A stretch of 64,000 nucleotides of DNA from Myxococcota bacterium (GTDB lineage Bacteria > Myxococcota > XYA12-FULL-58-9 > JALHOP01), in NCBI GenBank assembly GCA_022842935.1, contig JALHOP010000019.1, positions 1-64,000 of the forward strand. The letters run 5' to 3'. The translations under genes and the position numbers were made by a program. Below are positions 42,126 to 50,720 of this stretch, one piece after another (the first letter of the stretch is position 1; each line of letters begins with the position of its first letter). Under the pieces are notes generated by a model. The model was not told the origin of the DNA. It worked only from the letters and a program-made list of their open reading frames with translations, and made no database searches.

Positions 42126-42410
42126 CTACAGTTGCGATTCGCCTAAGTCTTCACTCGAATGCGATTGTGCCCAGCGCGTACTCAGGTCTCCCGAGTGCGC
42201 GCGGACACGTTCGCCGAAGTTGCGGACTTGCTCGACGACATTGCTTTGTACGGCGCGGCCTCGTTCGGTCTGCAAGAACCGATAGGCCGCGTAGCCAATC
42301 CCCGCGAGGCCGAGCACGCTGCCGATTTTGCTTCCGCCCATCATGCCGGTGGCGGCGCGACGGCGGAGAAGACGACGTCTACCGCGGAAAAGTGGATCAA
42401 AAGCTCCCAT
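42126..42410 (-). CDS. Small basic membrane protein, unknown
   Basis: The 94-residue product has an Arg-rich start, one transmembrane stretch (about 27-45, KIGSVLGLAGIGYAAYRFL) and an acidic, Ser-rich C terminus. ATG at 42410 is chosen because a perfect GGAGGG lies four bases before it; an upstream frame has no ribosome site. It looks like a small envelope-stress or YtxH-like protein. Function unknown. Confidence 0.65.
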   Translation of the reverse strand: MGAFDPLFRGRRRLLRRRAATGMMGGSKIGSVLGLAGIGYAAYRFLQTERGRAVQSNVVEQVRNFGERVRAHSGDLSTRWAQSHSSEDLGESQL

Positions 42411-42554
42411 GTAACCCTCCAGTTTGCGAAGGGCTCTGCAAACATCGCGCCGACCCGAAGACTCGCGAGCCCGCGATTTGGCTGTCACCATGATGCGGTG
42501 TGCCACACTCGCGTGGACGGGTGCGCGTTTTGCCTCGCTCGCGTCGGATCTCGG

Positions 42555-42908
42555 TCACTGCGTCCCTGCCAGCGCGACTAGCCAGGCCGCCGCGACAAGT
42601 AGCGCGTTGCCGGCGACCATGAGCCGCGGCGAGAGCAACAGGTCGCGTGCGTAGACCAGCTCGAGCGTATTCATCGTGACGAGGAGAACCGTCTGAGCCG
42701 CCGCGCAAGCGACAGGCGCTATGGCGGACGCGACCCAGATGCCCATGGCCACTTCGCCGGCGCCGATCAGGAATGTGAGCGGCGCGGTTCGCGGTCCCAA
42801 GATGCGCTCGACGATTCTCTCGTGCCGCGGAACCAGCCTCAGCAGCTTGAAGGCAAGCCCGAAGGTCGCCCAGACGGCCGCGATACCGTAGCGCAGCACG
42901 TCCGTCAT
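42555..42908 (-). CDS. DoxX-like membrane protein
   Basis: The 117-residue protein has four hydrophobic helices and the DoxX-type pattern: GRxxxAxxWxxxGLxxK near the start (YGIAAVWATFGLAFKLL) and FLIGAGEVAMGIWVASA. DoxX-like proteins are small membrane proteins linked to quinone or redox stress. Its ATG overlaps the stop of the next upstream gene by ATGA, so translation is coupled. Confidence 0.75.
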   Translation of the reverse strand: MTDVLRYGIAAVWATFGLAFKLLRLVPRHERIVERILGPRTAPLTFLIGAGEVAMGIWVASAIAPVACAAAQTVLLVTMNTLELVYARDLLLSPRLMVAGNALLVAAAWLVALAGTQ

Positions 42909-43303
42909 GTCTGGCTGGCGTCGCCTAGGTCGAAGCGACCCTCACCCGCCGCTGCGCCGTCGAAGGTCACCCGGTAGTCGAGCGGCGCGTCGGGTGGCGC
43001 GGAAAGGATGAGGCGCACCGGTCCGGTGAACCAATCGTCCTGGCCGCGTGCGAAGTGGACGCTGCCGACGAGCTCCACCGCGTCGGGCTCGAGCAGACGA
43101 GCGCTTTCGAGGGCGATGCCGTCGAACCAATACTTCGAAGCGGGCCACTCAGGCTCGCGCGTGAGCAGAGCACCGAGGAAGCGCGAGCAGAGCTCGCCAA
43201 AAGACTCCTGGGCGCCATCGAGAGTGGCTTCAGTGCCGCGAAACGCGCGTACTTGTTCCCAGCAGCGGTGCGCGAGCCAGTCCTTGTCGTGTCCATGTCG
43301 CAT
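42905..43303 (-). CDS. Small soluble protein, unknown, coupled to DoxX-like gene
   Basis: The 132-residue protein is Trp-rich, with a helical first half (LGALLTREPEWPASKYW) and strands near the end (PVRLILSAPPD). It has no recognised domain. ATG at 43303 follows a GGAG; the frame upstream reads through the previous gene's end and is unlikely to be used. It overlaps the DoxX-like gene by ATGA and lies 13 bases after the next upstream gene, so the three genes probably form one transcript. Confidence 0.62.
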   Translation of the reverse strand: MRHGHDKDWLAHRCWEQVRAFRGTEATLDGAQESFGELCSRFLGALLTREPEWPASKYWFDGIALESARLLEPDAVELVGSVHFARGQDDWFTGPVRLILSAPPDAPLDYRVTFDGAAAGEGRFDLGDASQT

Positions 43304-43316
43304 GGCGTGCGCTCCG

Positions 43317-44057
43317 CTATTGACGACGATCGGTGAGGATCTTGTCGATGAGTCTGAGGATGCCTTGCTCGTGCCACTGGCGCGCCGCGTGGCCCCGATC
43401 TGAGCCAAGCTCCGTCGTTTTTATTATGCGTTGCTCGACGCTCGCTTCAAGCTCGACTTTCAGGGCTCGCAGCTCGTCGGAGGGCAGAGACTTCAAAGTT
43501 TCGACGTTCGGGAGACTCTTGTGCGCCTTGCCTGTGTCATCGACTGCGACTTGGACACTGCCGAGCGGGTCGCGCCGAATGCTGCGCGACTCGATGGGGC
43601 GCACCGCGTTCGCTGTCGCGGCCGTCGCTATAGCGGCGCCGGCAGCTGCGCTGGCGACCGCGGTAGATTGTGTGGCAGCCGCTACTCCTCCCCGTAGCGC
43701 CGCGAGACTGCCAACGCCGAGGCGTGCGACACCAACTCCAGAGAGCAGCCCGACGACGGCAACCTCGATACGAGCGGCGGTGCGGGCGTTGACGTATTCC
43801 GCCTCGTATCCGAACATGGGACCAGCGTTGATGCCGATGGCGCCGTGCAACGCTCCGGCGACGATGTTCAGGTGTGCGCGGAAGGCGTCGTGGAGTGGAC
43901 TACGCGCTTGTCGCTCCCGCGCGCGAAGCTCGTCGAGGCTGGTCGGCGTGTGCAACGAGCTCGATGCAGGTGGCGCCGCTGGAGGTGGAACGTCGAGGCA
44001 GACACGCGGGAGGGGGAGGGAAGCCACGGCGGGTTTCGCGAGGGTCACGCTTTTCAT
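43317..44057 (-). CDS. Ala-rich protein with charged C-terminal domain, possible toxin-like
   Basis: The 246-residue protein starts with a Pro-rich segment, has a long Ala/Val/Gly-rich stretch (about 75-165) that could be membrane-associated, and ends in about 65 charged residues (SLPNVETLKSLPSDELRAL, then RIIKTTELGSDRGHAARQWH, quoted in part). Conserved-looking His and Arg residues in the end domain recall short polymorphic-toxin C-terminal modules, but I cannot name one. ATG at 44057 is preferred over an upstream start ten residues earlier. The next gene downstream has no immunity signature. Function unknown. Confidence 0.6.
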   Translation of the reverse strand: MKSVTLAKPAVASLPLPRVCLDVPPPAAPPASSSLHTPTSLDELRARERQARSPLHDAFRAHLNIVAGALHGAIGINAGPMFGYEAEYVNARTAARIEVAVVGLLSGVGVARLGVGSLAALRGGVAAATQSTAVASAAAGAAIATAATANAVRPIESRSIRRDPLGSVQVAVDDTGKAHKSLPNVETLKSLPSDELRALKVELEASVEQRIIKTTELGSDRGHAARQWHEQGILRLIDKILTDRRQ

Positions 44058-44230
44058 GAGCGCCTGGTTCTGCAGCGCGCGTGCCACCCCCGTTCATGCC
44101 GAAAGTCCTCGTGAATGCGGCTGGCCTCGCGGGTTCGCCATGCACTCTGCGACATGTCTGTAGCAACTCGCGACGCTCTCTCTCTCGCCTCGCATGCGGA
44201 GTGAGGCAAGCGGTCAGTGCGAGCAGTACC

Positions 44231-44542
44231 TCAGAACTTCCGCGACAATACCCAGACGACCACCGTGCTTAGCACTGCCAGCATCGCTGGCATCGCGAGG
44301 CCGATGCGATCTTTGCCGCGCACGCGCGCGCGATAGAACAGCACCATCGCGACTGCAAAGCCGCCATTCACCGCCAGGGAGAACACCAGGTCTGCGCCGC
44401 CGGGCGCGGCGGTCATGAAGAGGATCACCGTCGTCGCGATAAAGCCTACGAGCGTCAGCATGAACCACAGCTTGCGCTGGGCTTCTTGCCGCATGATGTG
44501 ACCGACCATTTCGTCGGTGTCGCGGCGTTCGGCGATTGCCAT
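44231..44542 (-). CDS. Small two-to-three-helix membrane protein
   Basis: The 103-residue protein has hydrophobic helices at about 28-45, 54-70 and 82-98, with a soluble acidic start. ATG at 44542 has AGGAGGG right upstream. No family is recognised. It lies 56 bases from the PQQ dehydrogenase gene on the same strand and may be its downstream partner. Confidence 0.65.
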   Translation of the reverse strand: MAIAERRDTDEMVGHIMRQEAQRKLWFMLTLVGFIATTVILFMTAAPGGADLVFSLAVNGGFAVAMVLFYRARVRGKDRIGLAMPAMLAVLSTVVVWVLSRKF

Positions 44543-44598
44543 GGGACCCTCCTCTTGCCGCAAGGGTTACACCATGGCGCCTGAACGCAACAGCGGAA

Positions 44599-45756
44599 TC
44601 AACCCGCCGCGCGGTCAGGGGTAAGACGGATGACTGCTCCATCGTCGTCATCGTCGGTCAGCAGGATGATGGACCCGTCGGGCGCCTGGGCGACCGCGCG
44701 GACACGTGCGTCCAGTCCGATGCGCTCCTCGGCTGTGATCTTGTCACCGTCTAGCGTCAGTCGGATCACCGCTTCAGCGGACAAACCGCCAATCAAGAGA
44801 TTGCCGCGCCATTTCGGGAACAGGTCCCCGGTGTAAAACATCATGCCGGAGGGCGAAATCACGGGGTTCCAATACCTGGCTGGCTGCTCGAATTCGGGCC
44901 GTGTGGGCGGGTCGGGGATGTCGCGGAAGTCGTAGTGCCGGCCCCAACTCACCAGGGGCCAACCGTAGTTCTTTCCGGCCTTGATGATGTTGAGCTCATC
45001 GCCGCCACGGGGGCCGAACTCGTGCGCCCACAGCACGCCCGTGCCGGGCTGAAAAGCCGCGCCCTGAACATTGCGATGGCCATAGGTCCAGATCTCGGGC
45101 CGCGCGTCCTTCTTGCCGACGAAGGGGTTGTCGCGCGGAACGGAGCCGTCCGGTTCGATACGAACGATGGCGCCAAAGGTCGTGCGCACGTCTTGGGCGG
45201 GGTCGAACTTGAAACGCTCACCAAGCGTGACGAAGAGCTTGCCGTCGCGGTCGAACAGTAGACGCGAACCCCAGTGATTCGGACCGTCGACCTTGGGCGT
45301 TTGGCGAAAAATCACGGCGAGGTTCTCGAGTGCGTCGCCCTCTACGGAGAGCCTGGCGCGCGCAACAGCGGTCGAGGCGCCGCCCTCGCCGGCTTCGGAG
45401 AAGGAAAGATAGACGAGACGGTCCGTTTTGAAAGACGGACTGAGAGCCACGTCAAGAAGACCTGCTTGGCCAGAGACCACGACCGTCGGAACCCCGCGCA
45501 GAGGCGGGCTGACCCGGCCTGCGGCATCGATGAGGCGTAGCCGTCCGGGGCGCTCGGTGACCAGCATCCGGCCGTCTGGTAGAAAAGCGACTCCCCACGG
45601 ATGCGCGAGCTTTTCAGCGACGCGTGTCGCGCGAATTGGACCTGCCTCGGTCTTGATGGTGCGCTCGGTCGCTGCTGAAAGAGGCGTGCACCAAAGCGCG
45701 CTGGCGAGCGCGTAGGTGGTCCATGTTCGCCGAGCTCGCGGTAAACGCTTCATCAT
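44599..45756 (-). CDS. PQQ-dependent aldose sugar dehydrogenase, Sec-exported
   Basis: The 385-residue protein has a clear signal peptide (basic start, hydrophobic core, LSA cleavage near residue 28) and the six-bladed propeller of soluble aldose dehydrogenases. It shows LAHPWGVAFLPDGRMLVTER, GPNHWGSRLLFDRDGKL (with the PQQ-site His), GHRNVQGAAF (with the conserved Arg) and GWPLVSWG. It should oxidise sugars in the periplasm. No pqq synthesis genes are seen here. It is a distant relative of the two leaderless dehydrogenases at 48.6-53.5 kb, which makes their lack of signal more striking. AGGAG precedes the double ATG at 45756. Confidence 0.92.
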   Translation of the reverse strand: MMKRLPRARRTWTTYALASALWCTPLSAATERTIKTEAGPIRATRVAEKLAHPWGVAFLPDGRMLVTERPGRLRLIDAAGRVSPPLRGVPTVVVSGQAGLLDVALSPSFKTDRLVYLSFSEAGEGGASTAVARARLSVEGDALENLAVIFRQTPKVDGPNHWGSRLLFDRDGKLFVTLGERFKFDPAQDVRTTFGAIVRIEPDGSVPRDNPFVGKKDARPEIWTYGHRNVQGAAFQPGTGVLWAHEFGPRGGDELNIIKAGKNYGWPLVSWGRHYDFRDIPDPPTRPEFEQPARYWNPVISPSGMMFYTGDLFPKWRGNLLIGGLSAEAVIRLTLDGDKITAEERIGLDARVRAVAQAPDGSIILLTDDDDDGAVIRLTPDRAAG

Positions 45757-45852
45757 GCGTCGCTCCTGTCGTCTTGAGCTAGGGCAGCGCCCGGCCGTGA
45801 GCAAGGGGCGAAAGCAAGACGTCTGTCGCGCGCTCGGTCTCGCCCCTCGGAC

Positions 45853-47010
45853 TCAAGCCTTGAGGAGGTAGCGACGCGCAGGAATCTCGACGTGGCGATA
45901 GGCAACGAGCGAAGCGACGACCGCAGTCAGGAGAAATGCGAGGGTGAACCAACCGCTGTTGTCTCCGTTGTCCGTGAGGCGTCGTGCCAGCGCGCCCGCA
46001 GCCATGAAGAGCGGGATATGCAAGATGTAGAGCGAATAACTCGCCTCACCCAACGTAACGAGCCGCCGCCGCTGTAAGGGCCTCGACACTGGTGTCGTCG
46101 TCGCGAGGCCAAGCACGAGCGCGGCGAACGCTGGTGCAAGCAACCCATTGTGCAAGAGCACGTAGGGGATGTGGTCCGCAAAAGCGAGCATGGCTCCGAG
46201 GGCGGCGAGTGCGCCCGTCGTGAGCAAGACGCCCGCCCGCGTCGTGCGCAACGCTGGTACATCGAGGTACGCTCGCGCCATGCACATGCCGAGTAGGAAC
46301 TCGGCGAAACGCGCGACCGGGTGGTAGCGCAAGAGATTCACCCAGGTGGCGCTTGCTTCGAAGTCTGGGCTGCCCAGGCCGTCGGGATTGAGCCGCAGGT
46401 AAGCCAGGGGCAGGGCAATCGCGACGATAATCGCGCTTGCTGCGGTTAGCCAGGCGCGCACCATCGAACCGCGCAGCAAGACAGGTAACAGCAGCGGAAA
46501 GCAGAAGTAGAAGAACGCCTCCGTCGATAGGGACCAAGCAGGCGGATTCCAGGTCAACGCTGCTGCGGGGACGTGCGCCTGCAGTAGACTCACTGTGAGG
46601 ATTGCGTCGCGCACCCCTCGGGCCGCCCCTCCGTGTCCGCTCATGACCGCTTTGGCGTAGAAAGGCAGCGCCACCAGCAGCGCCACCATGTACATGGGAT
46701 AGATGCGGGCAAAGCGCGCCTTGTAGAACACACCAAGACGCAGACCGGCACGCATCGGCGACCAGTAGGTGTAGGTAAGAATGAACCCCGACAGGATGAA
46801 GAAGAACGCTACAGCGATGTAGCCAGTCGACGCGAAGGTTCGCAGCGGGGAGGGGAGCCAGGTCGACCAGCTCGTGCAGTGGAACAGAAGCACCTGGAAG
46901 GCGGCGAAGAAACGCGCAGCCGTAAGGGCAGGCAGGTGGGCGCGCGATGTCCGTGGGGCGTCGACGGCCAGCCGCTCGACGGTATCGAGTCGGATCGGCG
47001 CGGAAGTCAT
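45853..47010 (-). CDS. Acyltransferase family 3 membrane protein (OafA/YrhL-like)
   Basis: The 385-residue protein has about ten transmembrane helices and the start typical of membrane acyltransferases (LPALTAARFFAAFQVLLFHC, ending in the catalytic His). RFAEFLLGMCMARAY and GEASYSLYILHIPL are family landmarks. Such enzymes O-acetylate or acylate surface glycans, lipids or antibiotics. ATG at 47010 fits the family. It is convergent or divergent with no operon partner. Overlapping open frames on the other strand are shadows. Confidence 0.9.
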   Translation of the reverse strand: MTSAPIRLDTVERLAVDAPRTSRAHLPALTAARFFAAFQVLLFHCTSWSTWLPSPLRTFASTGYIAVAFFFILSGFILTYTYWSPMRAGLRLGVFYKARFARIYPMYMVALLVALPFYAKAVMSGHGGAARGVRDAILTVSLLQAHVPAAALTWNPPAWSLSTEAFFYFCFPLLLPVLLRGSMVRAWLTAASAIIVAIALPLAYLRLNPDGLGSPDFEASATWVNLLRYHPVARFAEFLLGMCMARAYLDVPALRTTRAGVLLTTGALAALGAMLAFADHIPYVLLHNGLLAPAFAALVLGLATTTPVSRPLQRRRLVTLGEASYSLYILHIPLFMAAGALARRLTDNGDNSGWFTLAFLLTAVVASLVAYRHVEIPARRYLLKA

Positions 47011-47192
47011 GGCGGTCTTTTACCAGACCAGCGACGGAAGACGAGATGTCCGGGCCGCCCGCGTCAGAAAATGTCGCGGGCGGCGCCAGCGATGTGTCGT
47101 CAGTATCTCTTGTTGGCAACGCCCCAGCGCATATGAGGGTGAACCCGCGGTGGCGCGGCGCAGCGGTGTGTGTCAGACCTTCATCGAGGGCC

Positions 47193-47738
47193 GTGCACAT
47201 CGTTTCACCCGCGTTGCTCATCGCTGGCTTGGCAGTGGCAGGACACATCGATGGCCGTGGTCCGCAGCCGCATTTCGTCTTCGGGGTGGGGGCGGGCTAC
47301 GGGGTTGTCGATACGACGATTCCCTGCCAGCGCGTGCAGCTGACCGTGGACGGACGCCTCGTAGAGAACGACTGCAGCTCTGGCTTCTCCGGCGTCTCCT
47401 TGGGCCTTGGCGCTGCGCTCATGTGGGGACGGACGCACCGCATGGGCCTGCGGCTCGATGGTGTGATGATCAATACCTCGACCGGCGGCCGCGGCGGGCT
47501 CGCCGATGCGTTGCTCGTCTATCGCTGGCATGGGCCTGTGATCCTCGAGGGGGGGGCGGGCGCTGGTTACACCGTCGCGCAGAACGTCGACGGCGATCGA
47601 CGCGGCTTGAACGTGGCGTTACATGGTCTCGTCGGCTTACCGATTAGTCGGCACGTGGCCGCGACGCTCCGGCTTGCCGGCGCGATCGGTGGCATGAACA
47701 CCTTCGTCTCGGGTATCGGGCTCGAATGGTCGTTCTAA
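47193..47738 (+). CDS. Outer-membrane beta-barrel-like protein
   Basis: The 181-residue protein has a hydrophobic leader (IVSPALLIAGLAVAG) and then eight or so Gly/aromatic strands (HFVFGVGAGYGVV to GIGLEWSF), ending in Phe as outer-membrane barrels do. GTG at 47193 is chosen because GAGG lies four bases upstream and the leader then sits at the N terminus; ATG at 47133 gives a longer basic start. Its stop overlaps the ChaN-like gene start (TAATG), so the two are translated together. Confidence 0.68.
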   Translation: MHIVSPALLIAGLAVAGHIDGRGPQPHFVFGVGAGYGVVDTTIPCQRVQLTVDGRLVENDCSSGFSGVSLGLGAALMWGRTHRMGLRLDGVMINTSTGGRGGLADALLVYRWHGPVILEGGAGAGYTVAQNVDGDRRGLNVALHGLVGLPISRHVAATLRLAGAIGGMNTFVSGIGLEWSF

Positions 47739-48607
47739 TGCGTCGGTGGTGTCTCTTCGTTTTTTCGTTAGTCGCCTGCACGCCTGCCCCGAAGGCACCC
47801 GTGGTCGCTGCTCCGCCTGGCGAAAGTATCGCCCTGCGCGGCGAAGGCGTGGGTCCTGAGTCCGTTTTAGCGGCGGCGCTGAGGTCTCGCTTCGTGCTCC
47901 TCGGAGAGCTTCATGACAACCCCCGGCACCACGCTTTGCAGGTCGAAGTCTTGGCGGCGCTGGTCGCTTCCGGACGCCGGCCCGCGCTCGTCTTCGAGAT
48001 GCTCGATGTCGACCAGACGCCCACGGTTCTCCAGCAGCGCGACCCCGTGAGCTTCGGTGAGGCGGTGGCCTGGGAGAAGCGCGGCTGGCCCAGCTACGCC
48101 ATGTACGAGCCCCTGGTCCGCATCGCCATGGCAAACGGGCTTCCTATCGTCGCCGGCAATATCGGGCGCGAGGCCCTGATGGCGGCGAGTAAGCAGCAAA
48201 AGACCGCTGCAGCCTTCGGCTTTAGTGTGTCGCTCGATGTGGAGGGCCGCTCCATCATCGAGGACAACGTGCGCAAGGGTCACTGCGGTTACGCGGACGA
48301 AGACTCGGTGAAGGTCATGGCGCTCGCTCAGGAGCTGCGTGACGCGCATCTCGCCCAACGCCTGCTCGCCTCGGCGACGCGTCACGGTGCCGTGCTCATC
48401 GCGGGAGGCGAACATGCCAATCGGGTGCACGGCGCTGGCTTCCACGCCGCGCATGCCCCGGGCGTGTCGTCGGACCAGGTGCTCTCCATCGGTTTCGTCG
48501 AGCCGGGCGGCTCGACGGCCGGCTATGACGTCGTATGGACGACCCCAGCAATCGAGCGCCCCGATCCGTGTATAGCCTTTAAAGAGAAGCTCGAGCGGCT
48601 GCGCTAG
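47738..48607 (+). CDS. ChaN-like lipoprotein, possible haem or iron binding
   Basis: The 289-residue protein has a lipoprotein signal (FSLVAC) and the ChaN/DUF399 core: VLLGELHDNPRHHALQ (about 42-57), FEMLD, and a C-terminal GGEHANRVHG. In Campylobacter ChaN this fold binds haem as a dimer and aids iron uptake; the family also resembles TraB/EreA-type hydrolases, in which the GE and HDN residues could be catalytic. ATG at 47738 overlaps the previous stop. Its partner, a barrel-like protein, would suit an outer-membrane location. Confidence 0.86.
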   Translation: MRRWCLFVFSLVACTPAPKAPVVAAPPGESIALRGEGVGPESVLAAALRSRFVLLGELHDNPRHHALQVEVLAALVASGRRPALVFEMLDVDQTPTVLQQRDPVSFGEAVAWEKRGWPSYAMYEPLVRIAMANGLPIVAGNIGREALMAASKQQKTAAAFGFSVSLDVEGRSIIEDNVRKGHCGYADEDSVKVMALAQELRDAHLAQRLLASATRHGAVLIAGGEHANRVHGAGFHAAHAPGVSSDQVLSIGFVEPGGSTAGYDVVWTTPAIERPDPCIAFKEKLERLR

Positions 48608-48610
48608 CGC

Positions 48611-50716
48611 TCAGCGCGCGGTACTCGGGACGATCCGCAAGATCTGATCGTCGCCGCGGCCAGGCTCGCCGCGGCCATCATGGTTACTCGTCGTGACGTA
48701 CAGATAGCCATCGGGGCCCTGCACGACGTTGCGAATGCGCCCGTAGACGTCGCGAAACAACACAGTCTGGTTGCGGACGCGATTGTGCTCGTCGAGCTCG
48801 AACATCTGGATGCCGCGGGCTGCGCCCGGGCCGAAGCCGAGCATCGCCATGAAGTAACGGTCGCGCCACTGCGGGATCTTGCCGCTGCTCGAGAAGGCGC
48901 CGCCGGAGGGTGCCCAGCTCGGGGTGCGGCCCGCGTGTGCGAGTGGCGCGGTGTACGGCGGACGGTGGGAGTCTCCCTGCACCTCGGGCCACCCGTAGTT
49001 GCTGCCGGGCCGAATCAGATTGATCTCGTCTTGTGACGACCCGCCGAGCTCGCTCGCGATGAGCTCGCCCCGGCTGTTCCACGCCAAGCCCTGGGGATTG
49101 CGGTGGCCGTAGCTCCAGATGCGCGCATCGGCATCGGACCGGCCGACGAAAGGATTGTCTGTCGGCGCCGTGCCGTCCGTGTTGACGCGCAAGATCTTGC
49201 CGCCCAGCGAGCGCAGGTCCTGGGCGCTCGCCGAACGCGCGGCGTCGCCGGTTGTGATGTAGAGCTTGCCGTCGGGGCCGAAAGCGATGCGTCCGCCATT
49301 GTGGATGCCCGAGGCGGGGATACCCGAGACGATGGCGGTCTCTCGGCCCGCGTTGGGGCCGGAGAGTGGCACGCGCACGACGCGGTTTTCAGTCGCGCCA
49401 GGTGTTGTGTAATAGAGGTAGGCGAGGTTGTTGCTGGCGAAGCCCGGGTCGAGTGCGATGCCTAACAGCCCGCCCTCACCGCCGCCGACGGGGATCGTCA
49501 GCACTGGCTGCGCTTGCACGACCCCGTCGCGGATCACCCGCACGCGGCCGCCTCTCTCGGTGAAATAGACGTCTCCGTTGGGCGCGAAGGCCATACCCCA
49601 GGGCACGCGCAGATCGGTCGCGAGGGTTTGCACGGTGACCCCGAGCTGGTTCATGCGCTCGGAGCTCTGGACGTTGATCGGGAGGGCGTCGGCCGGCCAA
49701 GCATTGACCGGCGGGTCGAACGAGGAGCCCGACATATAGGCCTCGTAGTCCGCCGCGTTCGTGGCGCGCATGCGCAGCAAGGCGTCGGTGCGCTCGTGAA
49801 CCCGGTCGCCTGGCGCTGCGTGATGGTGGTGGTGGTGGCCGGTGGCTTGCCGCCAGGCGTGGCCCTCGGGTGTCCTCGCCCAGGCGCGGCCGTTTTCGCT
49901 GGTCAGCCACGTCTCGACGATGTTGTCGATGTGACGGTGCCACAGCCAGAAGACGGGATCTTCGGGGGCTCGGCGGCTCCACATGAGGCCACCCACCGCA
50001 GCGTGCCCCGCGCCATGGTAGCCGAGATTGTCGGGCGGGCCGCTGCCGAAGGCACGGCCCAGCTCGTCGAGGCTCTTGAAGTCGCCGAGGCGCGTGTAGC
50101 CGAAGATCGGAGCGCGCTCGGTCCCGCCCTCTGTCGTGAGCCAGGAGGGTGTGCGCACGTTCGGTGACGTCGAGAAGCGCTCGACATTGCCGAGCTGCGG
50201 CGGAACGACCTCGTTTGGCCGCCATTCGGCGAGTGGCACGAGGTCGAGATCGCGCCCAGAAGCACGGATGAAGCGCTCCATGTCGACGATCATTTCGTGA
50301 TGCATTTGTAGAAACGCCGTGCCGGAGCCCGGGCCCCGCGTCCCGCCGGCGCCGTTCACTTCGTGCCAGGCTGCGTGATGCGCGAGCAGCGTGTCGTTCT
50401 GCTGCAGGTACTCGCGGACCCGCGCCGCGAAGCGCTCATACTGTCGCGGCGTCCATGTTGGACGCGATGGCGGAGCGTCTGGGCGCCCCGACGATGTAGC
50501 GACGGTCGGCGCCAGGCTCTGCGATCGGGCACGCGCCGGGGCGATCGCTTCTTGCGCAACGAGCCGAGGCCGCGCTTCACCGAGAAAGGTCGGCGGAACG
50601 CGGCGCTCGGGATCGGAGGTGCATATGTCTTCCGGACGAAACGGCGGCAACGCCGGTTCGCTCGGACTGCTGGTGAGGCCGAGGCGGGCAAAGAGACGGT
50701 TGACCGCCTCGACCAT
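48611..50716 (-). CDS. Tyrosinase-like domain fused to PQQ-type sugar dehydrogenase
   Basis: The 701-residue protein has a disordered start (about 1-85), a tyrosinase-like di-copper domain (about 90-290), a linker with a natural run of six His (294-299), and a PQQ-type propeller (about 345-700). The CuB ligands fit exactly: H234, H238 and H260 with EDPVFWLWH and D264. For CuA, H114 and H139 fit the first and third positions by spacing, but the middle ligand is not at the usual place (H118 or H140 may replace it). The propeller has GIHNGGRIAFGPDG and GHRNPQGLAW. No signal peptide. The two halves could couple phenol oxidation with sugar oxidation. It starts four bases after the upstream gene stop. 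Confidence 0.82.
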   Translation of the reverse strand: MVEAVNRLFARLGLTSSPSEPALPPFRPEDICTSDPERRVPPTFLGEARPRLVAQEAIAPARARSQSLAPTVATSSGRPDAPPSRPTWTPRQYERFAARVREYLQQNDTLLAHHAAWHEVNGAGGTRGPGSGTAFLQMHHEMIVDMERFIRASGRDLDLVPLAEWRPNEVVPPQLGNVERFSTSPNVRTPSWLTTEGGTERAPIFGYTRLGDFKSLDELGRAFGSGPPDNLGYHGAGHAAVGGLMWSRRAPEDPVFWLWHRHIDNIVETWLTSENGRAWARTPEGHAWRQATGHHHHHHAAPGDRVHERTDALLRMRATNAADYEAYMSGSSFDPPVNAWPADALPINVQSSERMNQLGVTVQTLATDLRVPWGMAFAPNGDVYFTERGGRVRVIRDGVVQAQPVLTIPVGGGEGGLLGIALDPGFASNNLAYLYYTTPGATENRVVRVPLSGPNAGRETAIVSGIPASGIHNGGRIAFGPDGKLYITTGDAARSASAQDLRSLGGKILRVNTDGTAPTDNPFVGRSDADARIWSYGHRNPQGLAWNSRGELIASELGGSSQDEINLIRPGSNYGWPEVQGDSHRPPYTAPLAHAGRTPSWAPSGGAFSSSGKIPQWRDRYFMAMLGFGPGAARGIQMFELDEHNRVRNQTVLFRDVYGRIRNVVQGPDGYLYVTTSNHDGRGEPGRGDDQILRIVPSTAR

Positions 50717-50720
50717 CGGG

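Noticed and set aside
45852-45864. CTCAAGCCTTGAG palindrome at the end of the acyltransferase gene
   Set aside because: It is short, has a one-base centre that cannot form an RNA loop, and overlaps the last codons; likely chance.
46046-47248. Second 400-codon minus frame overlapping the acyltransferase gene
   Set aside because: Arg/Ala/Pro-rich shadow frame. The other frame gives a full set of membrane helices and family motifs.
49820-49837. The six-His run could be a cloning tag artefact
   Set aside because: It lies inside a natural reading frame between two domains, far from either end, with codons and flanks like the rest of the gene.
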